From NCBI GenBank assembly GCA_029216955.1, contig JANAVB010044017.1, positions 6,098,529 through 6,162,528 of the forward strand: DNA of 64,000 nt, written 5' to 3'. Shown here piece after piece: positions 57,601 through 64,000 of the stretch; positions within the stretch are counted from its first letter, which is position 1; the number at the start of each line of letters is the position of its first letter. Source of the DNA: Iris pallida. Lineage: Eukaryota; Streptophyta; Magnoliopsida; Asparagales; Iridaceae. Position numbers and translations under genes: made by a program. The notes below the pieces were generated by a model, which did not search any database, had not been told where the DNA came from, and saw only the letters and a list, made by a program, of their open reading frames with translations.

Positions 57601-60557
57601 ATATGTTGGTTGAAATGGAAGATTACGTCTGGAGTTGTGATCACAAGACACCGTGGAAGTTGAAAGAAAAATCATATTAAACACCTATAAAATTAACCAT
57701 GTTTTATGGATGTGAGTGATGGGCAATTAAAAGACAACAAGTACATATACGTGGAGCTAAACTAAGAATGCTAAGGTGGATGACTGGCAACACACTAAAA
57801 TGTATAATGAGAAATGAATGTTTTCAAGGGAAGTTGGAGGCATCACCAATTGAGGAGAAACGAAAGAAAAGGTTTGGACTTGGACAATGCACACCAAAAG
57901 ATGCATAGGCTAGGAGGAGAGAGAGAATATAAACCAAAGGAGTTGCTAGAGCTAGGGTAGGCATAAATTAACTTGGATAAGATAAAAAGTCTAATGAAGG
58001 ATATGGTTTTCGTTGATAGATACAAAGATATGGTTTTCGTTAATAAATATGGTCCTTATTAGAGCTGAAAGGAATAAAAGGATTCAAATAGCCAATCCCA
58101 AAAAATAGGAACAAAAGGCTTTGTTGTTGTAGGTAGAGTTCCTCAAAGGCTACTTTCACATAAGTTCCTAGCAGCAGAGGGGAGCAGACTGTCGAGTCTT
58201 GTTCGTCATCCTCATTCCCCACACCCCCCACACACACCCCCCCCCCCCCCCCCCCCCCACCCCCCCACCCACATGTTCTACAAAGTGTAAACATCATTTG
58301 AATCATTCCTGAAAAAATAAATAAACAAATAAATAAGTGTACATATTGGAGGTCTACGGATCACACCATGAATGTCCACTCGTATTAGAAATGAAACAGC
58401 TTTATGCATATAATCTATAATGGTATATATGCATAAAACATACGCACTTACAGAAGTTCAAAAACTAGTTTGGCTAGCTTTTTAGAGGAGTTTTAACAGG
58501 TGATACTCTTATGGAGAACCTATGGTCCTTTAAATGTTTCCTCTCGAATAATAAGCATTGAATCAGTATCTTAAATTTTTCTTAAGTTTCCTTTCATTAG
58601 TAAGATACGGATTATATTAGCAAGAAATTGGGAGGTTGTTAATAAGCCAGAAAGTATATTAGCAAGGTGGAATGGCTGTAGGGATGCTACAGTTCTTATA
58701 AATTTTATGAAAGGATGTGATCATAGTATGGCAGCTTTCATTATATAACTTGCGGAAACTCAAGGATTTTTGAAAAAGAAAAATCAGTCTATTATATGTA
58801 TGACTAATTGTGGCTAGGGCTGCAAATGAGCCAAGCCGTTCGCGAGCTGCTCGAAGCTCGGCTCGATAAAAGCTCGTTTGAGCTCGGTTCGTTTAGTAAA
58901 CAAGCTAAGCTCAAGCCTTATTTTTGAGCTCGTTTAATAAACAAGCCAAGCTCAAGCTTAGAAGTACTCAGCTCGATTGAGCTCGCGAGCTGGCTCGTTT
59001 AGAAGCTTGTTTGTAATTTGTTGAATATATATATATATATATATATGGTTGTGTGTATTATATATTTATGTCCTTATAATAAGTGATATTAAGGAACTTT
59101 TTAAAATTAAATTTTTATAAATAAATTGTTAATATTTTAGATAGTTGAATTCAAACCTAACTAGCATGAAATCATGCTCGTTAAGCTTGAAATAAAGTTG
59201 AGCGACAAGCTAGATTTCAATCTTATCGAGCTTGTTTATCAAGCTTGAATCAAGCCTCCTTATCAAGCCAAGCTCAAGCTTCAAAATAAAAAACTTATCA
59301 AGCTCGAGCTCAAATAATTCTAGTCAAGCCAAGCTCAAGCTTGCAGAAGCTTGGCTCGGCTCGGCTCGATTGCAGCCCTAATTGTGGCCTCTATTTTTTT
59401 TCTGGGACAGACTTTCTTCATGAAAAGAAGAAATCAGAAGCATCTTCATCTAAGAGAATTGAATTATTGAAGTAAAGCTCTACAAAAGGTGGAAAAGACT
59501 CTGTTTTCATGCAGATAGAACAAGAAAATGGTTCTATAAGGATGAATCAGATGTTAGAAGCTTTTGAGAAGGGTCCCACCAAACTGATGTTTATTAGCTG
59601 GTGTTTTTCTGTGATTGGTAGGTCGTCTTTTAGCTGGGATGTTGTGTGTTTCGTATGAGGCTTTGTGAATGTGTGCGAGTCTTTGGTTCTCTAGAATTAA
59701 ACTTCAAAATATCTGCTTTTTGGTGAATTTTGGTTTAAGTAACTTGGTCACACAATCCCGGTTTAATACTTACCATATTTCTAAAACAAATCCATAAAAC
59801 ATACAAGTTCTCTAATTTCATCAGTGAGAATGTAAAGCAGAATTCCTAGAACTTATAACAACATTAGTTAGTTTAAAAGGATGAGTAGATCAGTAGGACC
59901 ACACTCTACTCTGCTCATAACTTTATACTTGGGCCTGTTTCGTTGCCCATAAATGGAAATAACATGCAACATTTCTTGATGTAGAGGTTATTGCTACAGT
60001 GTTTGGTTGGTCACAAACAATGTTGCAGAATTTACAAATATGTCATTTGGGATGATGCAACTAGGATGCTTGATTGCAACTTTTGTTGTTGTAAAATGGA
60101 AGTTGTTTGGTTAGAAGTTTGTGCCACTGAATGAAGATTGAATGAAGAGAGAAACAGAGGATATTGTGTAACGAATGTTGTCGTAAGTGGTGTTGCAGGA
60201 TTTTGGCCTCAACAAAAGCTGAGGTATTTGAGGGAGTTATTGCAACTTATTTTACAGCACTTTACACTATTTACAACTGATCGCTAGAAATTTTGTAAAT
60301 GCTGAAACAAAAGTTGCAGCAACACTTTTACAGGCAGCCAGACAGCCCCGTTTATTTAAACCAAGTAATAGTGATATGCCTATCACATCATCAAATAGCA
60401 TTTGGAAAGAGTCATCTAAATAATATACCGATATATTTAGCAGAAACGGTATAATTAATTAAAACAAGATCACAGAAGAAACTTACAGACCACATCAAAA
60501 TTGGAAAAGCAACAGACAAGCCTTTGTCTTTCAGTTGCCAAACGAGAACTCCAATAG
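46100..60557 (-). CDS. TRM5: tRNA (guanine37-N1)-methyltransferase, TRM5 type, 3' five exons
   Basis: Exons in coding order: 60487-60557, 53666-53808, 47207-47318, 46366-46478, 46100-46252; all junctions are GT..AG and in frame. The reading is YWSSRLATERQRLVCCFSNF, DVV, CDVFSGVGPLAISAAKK (S-adenosylmethionine-binding motif I), VYANDLNPHAVEYLERNI (motif II), then MDGRRFIHSIF, VTQVVMNLPKDAAEFL (catalytic NLP region), LPKIHVYGFSKA, and HRVRLVAPGKWMLCASFILP, with a stop at 46100. This is the Trm5/TYW2 methyltransferase fold. The enzyme methylates G37 beside the anticodon and protects the reading frame in translation. The 5' exons are outside the window, probably beyond the LINE at 61-64 kb. The introns of 6.3 and 6.7 kb are full of transposons, yet all five exons are undamaged. 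Confidence 0.88.
47602..50246 (+). mobile_element. probable solo LTR (Ty3/gypsy-like) in a TRM5 intron
   Basis: Ends ...GGGATCGGGTCGTGACA, the same type of 3' end as the gypsy LTR at 28449 (GGGATCGGGGCGTGACA) and typical of plant gypsy LTRs. The left edge is set at TGTAAAACCCTC because the 5-bp flanks CAGCA (47597) and TAGCA (50247) agree but for one base. C-rich sequence with an antisense ORF (47824-48225), a (TA)n run at 48616-48663 and AT-rich DNA lie inside. No primer binding site or internal region follows, so a solo LTR is the best reading. The left edge is less certain than the right. Confidence 0.55.
48616..48663. repeat. (TA)n microsatellite
   Basis: TA tract inside the probable solo LTR. 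Confidence 0.95.
50383..50705. mobile_element. small TIR MITE
   Basis: Left GGGCCTGCTTAGTTGCATGA then AAGTGG faces CCACTTTCAAGCAACCAAAC then CCCT, giving an imperfect ~25-bp inverted end of the common plant GTTTGGTTGC type. A 21-bp direct repeat (AAAGTGGGTGATGAAGTGAA) lies at the left. No coding sequence or clear target duplication. Confidence 0.5.
50706..52194. other. TRM5 intron DNA, no recognised feature
   Basis: AT-rich DNA with no convincing exon. TAGAGCTGTCAATGGGTTGG near 51921 looks like a hAT-type left end, but no matching right end with an 8-bp duplication was found. Confidence 0.5.
52195..52757. repeat. two direct ~260-bp repeat units
   Basis: 52195-52456 and 52502-52757 share GTGCATATGTCATCTAAA-like starts, AAGTCAATAATTTTAAAG, ATTTCTAGTATA, GAGAACTTTTTATATTTAAT and AACCAACAATTTTCAG. 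They diverge by scattered substitutions and small indels. No coding content. Confidence 0.8.
53809..55593. other. TRM5 intron DNA, no recognised feature
   Basis: AT-rich. AGTCCCACATCGG at about 54938 is a word common at plant LTR/TRIM ends, but no partner repeat is seen. The text AAGGGACCTGTAC recurs near 55230 and 55425 in variant form, hinting at another decayed repeat. Confidence 0.45.
55594..56387. mobile_element. PIF/Harbinger (Tourist-like) MITE
   Basis: Ends GGGAGCGTTTGGTAC and GCATACCAAACGCCTCC are flanked by a TAA duplication (55591-55593 and 56388-56390), as expected for Harbinger. The interior is very T-rich (TTTTTTCATTTTTTAAG repeats). It also holds a GC-rich block (about 55955-56175, GGCGCCGGCCCGATGCCTCC, GGCGGCCGCCTGGGAGG) that looks like a second, nested insertion. 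No coding sequence. Confidence 0.75.
56388..57239. other. TRM5 intron DNA with GC-rich repeat pair
   Basis: GAGGCGCTAGGGTCC near 56725 and CAGGTGCGCCTAGGCGCGAG near 57222 form imperfect inverted blocks, possibly the ends of an unclassified ~0.5-kb MITE. No ORF. Confidence 0.35.
57240..57338. repeat. tandem duplication of a ~49-bp unit
   Basis: CCTCATGGATGTTTTAAAAC...GAGACTAGA is repeated once, with one base change (GATG/GACG). Confidence 0.9.
57560..57960 (+). mobile_element. RTE-type LINE remnant (reverse transcriptase C-terminus)
   Basis: Broken frames read WLKWK..SGVV, PCFMDVSDGQLK, LRMLRWMTGNT and SPIEEKRKK. These parallel the RTE consensus elements PAMLYGxExWAxK, MxMLRWMxGxT and APIEEKM, which follow the RT domain in plant RTE LINEs. 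Many stops are present. It is a different LINE clade from the L1-type copies elsewhere in the window. Confidence 0.65.
57961..58814. other. TRM5 intron DNA with poly(C) tract
   Basis: A C-rich run at about 58214-58270 (CACACCCC... and CCCCCACCC) is a potential i-motif/G-quadruplex site on opposite strands. Otherwise nothing recognised. Confidence 0.6.
58815..59380. mobile_element. hAT-type non-autonomous element (566 bp)
   Basis: Ends TAGGGCTGCAA and TTGCAGCCCTA are flanked by a perfect 8-bp duplication ATTGTGGC (58807-58814 and 59381-59388). The body is filled with AAGCTCGAGCTC/GGCTCGGCTCG words in both directions, an array-like pattern. No coding sequence. Same superfamily as, but different family from, the element at 19760. 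Confidence 0.93.
59389..60486. other. TRM5 intron DNA, no recognised feature
   Basis: Contains GGGCCTGTTTCGTTGCCC at about 59934 and GGCAGCCAGACAGCCCC near 60331, weakly mirrored ends of a possible MITE of about 415 bp. No coding sequence. Confidence 0.4.
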
Positions 60558-60977
60558 CTGCAGGGAGATGAAGACAAGCTATCATAAGGGAATTCAAGAA
60601 ATAAAACTTATTAGCTTAAAATACCAACTGAAGGTAATCATCTAAACTTCAATCCAGTATAATGATCTAATTCTTTAAGCATTAGCTCCAAAAATTAATT
60701 CAAACAGGAGCAGAAAAAGTTACATGTTGAGGGATTGATCCAGACATTTAAAGATTTCAGACTTAGGTGCTTTAGGCAGCATAAACAGATACTGTACTAA
60801 ACAGATACTGCAAATATATATAGGGATATTTACGCTAACCACCATATGTTTTCGGTTTACTAAACGGACCTTCCATCCCCTTTATGTTGTAAGGGTGGTT
60901 AGTGTAATAACCCTTTACGTAAAACACAGGAGAGAGGTTAGTGTAATATATATATAGTTAGTGTAATATATATATTT
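60558..60977. other. probable TRM5 intron DNA left of the LINE insertion
   Basis: No exon recognised. TATATATATAGTTAGTGTAA is partly repeated before the LINE tail, a candidate insertion target. Confidence 0.4.
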
Positions 60978-63900
60978 TTTTTTTGGAATAAGGTAAAATT
61001 TTATTCCTCGCGAATCGCGGTATAAGTAATACGGTACAAAATCACACAGACTCCCCAATGACTCATGGGGTCAAAACGGATACATCAAAGTCAATATTGT
61101 GCAGAATCCCAATCGGAGGGGTAATCAGACCCTCGAAAAAGCGCCTGTTCCTCTCCCTCCAGACATGCCAGACAGTAGCAGAGAGTCGCAATCTGGCTTG
61201 TCTGGCCCAACCAGCATCCATACCCCTGCGATCCCTGATCCAGCTAAGGATCCCTCTAATATCTCTGACGCTGCCAGCACCTCCCAGATACCTCCTGCAC
61301 TGCTCCGACCAAATATGCCAAGCGAGAGGGCACTCAAAAAATAGGTGGGTCATAGACTCGTCCACGTCAGAGCATAGAAGACACCTCGAGTCTGGAATGG
61401 GCACCCCAAACCTAATCAGTCTATCTCTCGTCATCAATCTCCCGAGCATCAACCTGTAAGAACAGAGCTGCATCTTTCGGGAAATCCCTTTTCCCCAGAT
61501 GAAATCAATATCCTCGATCCTGTCATGCCGAGTCCTAACCAAGTCATAACAACTCTTGAAACTGAACCTGCCAGGCCCCCCAGAAGAGGCATGACCAACC
61601 CAGTTCCAAGTGTCCCGAGACTGGCTAGTATCAATAGAAATAGTCCGGATCTCCTCGCCAAGTTGAGCTGTGAAAGTGTAAAGCTCCGGTCTCCAAGCAC
61701 CATCACGAATGATCAGACTGCACTTCAGCCCTCTCGAGGCCTCTCTATCATGCAGCGGTCCCAAATACTCCAGTAGGGAACGATTGCCCAACCATGGGTC
61801 GAGCCAGAGATCAGTGGAGGAACCATCCCTCATGGATCGGCAGATAGCAGTCTGTAGTACGGGTCTACATTTAAGAATAGCCTTAAATGTGACCGAGAAA
61901 TTACTATCAATCCTGCTCATCCAGAAATTGGACCTCCTCAGGTATCTGCTCGCCATCCAGTCTGCCCAAAGTGACCCCCCGCCAATGAACTGCCACGCCA
62001 TCTTCACCCTAGCAGCCTCCTTCATAGCTCGGAGAGATCTCAACCCCACTCCCCCTTCCTCTCGAGGCCGGCAAAGTTGAGTCCACGAAATCGCATGTAT
62101 GCCCCCCCTCCAAAGAAAGTCTGCACACATGGACTCTACCTTCGTGATAGTAGCCACAGGGATCTGGATCGACTGCAGCCAGAACATAGCAATGCCAGCA
62201 ATGCCAGATCTCAACAGCTCAATCCTGCCACCAAAAGATAGTCCTGCAGCCTGCCAGCCTTCCACCCTCTTCTTAGTGAACTCCACCAAACTCTGGCAAT
62301 CCTGCTCCCTAGCATAATTCACCGTCAGTGGGACTCCCAGGTACTTCACCGGCAGCTCACCTTTCTCCACTCCCAGAACCAGAGCCCGCTCCTCCTTCTG
62401 AGGGCAACTAGAGCTGAAATAAACTCTACTTTTCTCTCTATTTAGCTTCAGCCCCGAGAGCCTCCCGAACTCCTCCATAATGTCAGATAGCGCCCTCATC
62501 CCTCCCATGGACGGTCGGAGAAGCACCAGTAGATCATCTGCATAAATCAAGTGCGAGACCACCGGATGGACAAGTCTAAATAGTGGAGCAATCCGCCTGC
62601 TGTGCACTGCCAGGTCCATCAAGCACGTAAAATACTCCATCACCAGGGTGAACAGGTACGGGGACAAAGGGTCGCCCTGCCGCAAGCCTCTGGAGCTGCT
62701 AAAGAATCCATACGGAGTGCCCTGTATAAGAACCGAGAAAGTGGGGGAGCAAATGCACTCCCTCACCCTCGCAACCCACCTCTCATCGAATCCCATGGCT
62801 AGCATAAGCTGGCAGAGAAAGTCCCTGTTAACAGTATCATACGCCTTTCTCAGATCCAACTTCACACAGGCCTTCATCCCCCCAGGCTTGTTGAACTCAC
62901 GCACCATCTCATGAGCAAGAAGGCTGTGCTCAGCAATCGATCGACCCTTAATGAAGGCCGCCTGATTCCGAGATACCAATCCCTGCATTATCCCCTCCAT
63001 CCTCCGACACATAAGATGAGTAATTATCTTATAAAGATAATTACAGCATGCAATCGGTCTGAAATCTGCCAGAGATGTCGCACCCTCCTTCGGAACCAGG
63101 GTCAGGAAAGTATGATTAAGCTCCTTCAGAAGCTTTCCTGACAAGAAGAATTCCTGTACCGCCTCAAGAACTGGGAGCTTCAAAGCTCCCCAATGTCTCC
63201 GAAAGAACCCACTGGAGAAGCCATCTGGCCCTGGAGCTCTGTTGGGATCAGCCTTCATCACAATGTCCTCGATCTCCTCCATCCGAATCGGGGCCAAGAG
63301 ACGCCGATTCCCATGCTGCGTCACCAACCTCTTAGGAATCAGAGGTGGGAACGTAGTGGGATAGTCCTCCTGATGATACAAGTCCCGATAGAACCTGACT
63401 GCTTCTCTCTGGATCTCCACCGGGTCCCTTACCAACTTGCCCTCGCCATTCAGAAGTCTGGGAATACTATTCCGGTGCTGTCGAGTCCGGATAACATCAT
63501 AAAAGAACTTAGTACATCTGTCCCCATCCTTGAGCCATGAGCATTTCGCCCTCTGAGCCGCACTAATCTCCTCCTGGAGTCTCAAGGAATTGACTTCTGC
63601 ACTAAGATCCTTCTCTCTGGCCGCCAGCTCCCCACACAAGATGTCAGCCTGTAGGGCCTCCTGAACCTCCCGAAGCTCAGCCTCCTTGTCTGACAGGGAG
63701 GAACGCGGCCTCCTCTTCACCCAGTCCCGAATACCCCTCTTCACCTGCTTGAGCTTGTGGACCATGCGAAACTGAGCAGTGCCCTCCCGGGAGTCCAGCA
63801 GACCTCTCGCAACCACCTCCTCATAATCCTCCGAGAGGTACCAACTGTTGTTATATCTGAACGGTCTAGCTTTCCAGGTGGCTCTCTCCAATAAACCCAC

Positions 63901-64000
63901 CCGAATAGGAGAGTGATCACTCGTCTCAGCCGCTAGCCCCTCCGCCACAGCATTAGGGTAATAACGAAAACATTCGCTATTCCCCAAGGCTCTATCCAGC
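60978..64000 (-). mobile_element. L1-type LINE, young copy (3' part, runs off window)
   Basis: On the minus strand it ends with a 3'UTR containing GAATAAAATTTTACC and a short A-tail before TATATATA at about 60970. ORF2 is open right to the window edge. It belongs to the same family as the decayed copy at 6.1-10.9 kb. Lying upstream (minus sense) of TRM5 exon 60487-60557 and in the same orientation, it probably occupies a TRM5 intron. Confidence 0.9.
61063..64000 (-). CDS. L1-type LINE ORF2 (partial): endonuclease end, reverse transcriptase, zf-RVT
   Basis: An uninterrupted frame of over 970 codons is open at the window edge. The codon at 63985-63987 is TTG, and the frame continues upstream as LDRA, so it is not a start. 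In order: the endonuclease C-terminus (ETSDHSPIRVG, near residue 20 of the visible part), a coiled linker, and RT motifs APGPDGFSSGFFRRHWG (about 234), FRPIACCNYLYK, DLRKAYDTVNRDFL, GLRQGDPLSPYLFT, catalytic YADDLLVLL (about 480) and VKYLGVPL. The C-terminal zinc-binding RT domain follows (FIWGKGISRKMQLCSYRLML, CLLCSDVDESMTHLFFECPL) and HVWRERNRRFFEGL just before the stop. All key RT residues are present. It nicks target DNA and copies its own RNA there. Confidence 0.92.
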   Translation of the reverse strand, partial: LDRALGNSECFRYYPNAVAEGLAAETSDHSPIRVGLLERATWKARPFRYNNSWYLSEDYEEVVARGLLDSREGTAQFRMVHKLKQVKRGIRDWVKRRPRSSLSDKEAELREVQEALQADILCGELAAREKDLSAEVNSLRLQEEISAAQRAKCSWLKDGDRCTKFFYDVIRTRQHRNSIPRLLNGEGKLVRDPVEIQREAVRFYRDLYHQEDYPTTFPPLIPKRLVTQHGNRRLLAPIRMEEIEDIVMKADPNRAPGPDGFSSGFFRRHWGALKLPVLEAVQEFFLSGKLLKELNHTFLTLVPKEGATSLADFRPIACCNYLYKIITHLMCRRMEGIMQGLVSRNQAAFIKGRSIAEHSLLAHEMVREFNKPGGMKACVKLDLRKAYDTVNRDFLCQLMLAMGFDERWVARVRECICSPTFSVLIQGTPYGFFSSSRGLRQGDPLSPYLFTLVMEYFTCLMDLAVHSRRIAPLFRLVHPVVSHLIYADDLLVLLRPSMGGMRALSDIMEEFGRLSGLKLNREKSRVYFSSSCPQKEERALVLGVEKGELPVKYLGVPLTVNYAREQDCQSLVEFTKKRVEGWQAAGLSFGGRIELLRSGIAGIAMFWLQSIQIPVATITKVESMCADFLWRGGIHAISWTQLCRPREEGGVGLRSLRAMKEAARVKMAWQFIGGGSLWADWMASRYLRRSNFWMSRIDSNFSVTFKAILKCRPVLQTAICRSMRDGSSTDLWLDPWLGNRSLLEYLGPLHDREASRGLKCSLIIRDGAWRPELYTFTAQLGEEIRTISIDTSQSRDTWNWVGHASSGGPGRFSFKSCYDLVRTRHDRIEDIDFIWGKGISRKMQLCSYRLMLGRLMTRDRLIRFGVPIPDSRCLLCSDVDESMTHLFFECPLAWHIWSEQCRRYLGGAGSVRDIRGILSWIRDRRGMDAGWARQARLRLSATVWHVWRERNRRFFEGLITPPIGILHNIDFDVSVLTP

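Overview
This is nuclear DNA of a flowering plant. The evidence is spliced host genes with GT/AG introns, plant transposon families (En/Spm CACTA, Tat-type Ty3/gypsy, L1 and RTE LINEs, hAT and Harbinger MITEs, a TRIM) and TATA/poly(A) signals. The GC-rich first exon of the SPEAR-like gene hints at a monocot, but that is weak. Most of the window is transposon sequence, and only two host genes are recognisable.

Layout. 1-6.1 kb: 3' half of an old Tat-lineage Ty3/gypsy element (pol remnant, antisense ORFs, tandem repeats, LTR-like end). 6.1-10.9 kb: a decayed plus-strand L1-type LINE split by a 668-bp CACTA deletion derivative with a perfect TAG target duplication. 11.1-12.3 kb: a second LINE fragment. 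12.76-13.65 kb: an 893-bp TRIM. 17.4-18.4 kb: a SPEAR/TIE-like EAR-repressor gene on the minus strand, with a TATA box and a reading-frame conflict.

19.3-42.9 kb is one nested stack. An old, 5'-truncated CACTA element (CACTA-A) was invaded four times: by a 539-bp hAT element (8-bp TSD), by a 9.6-kb minus-strand Ty3/gypsy element whose gag was itself split by a 5.5-kb CACTA-B (TSD TGT), and by a 10,022-bp CACTA-C (TSD ATT). CACTA-B is a Pack-CACTA carrying minus-strand fragments of kinesin-5, phosphoglucomutase, SRP54 and a PPR gene. CACTA-C keeps an open TNPD-type transposase exon and a clean five-exon TNPA/Transposase_24-type gene. Its 3.3-kb 5'UTR intron holds a hairpin with arms of about 305 bp made from a B3-domain gene fragment.

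42.9-44.3 kb: a foldback element and a SINE-like pair in (TA)n. 46.1-60.6 kb: the 3' five exons of a TRM5-type tRNA (guanine37-N1) methyltransferase gene on the minus strand. Two introns of over 6 kb are filled with a solo LTR, MITEs, an RTE remnant and a hAT element. 61.0-64.0 kb: a young, intact L1-type LINE ORF2 on the minus strand, running off the window and probably lying in the next TRM5 intron.

The mobile elements work as source and parasite pairs. CACTA-C encodes both proteins needed for CACTA transposition and could in principle act on relatives with similar ends (CACTA-A, the 668-bp element). The intact LINE at the right edge is a much better preserved relative of the decayed copy at 6-11 kb. 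All family calls come from reading motifs by eye; no database search was run.
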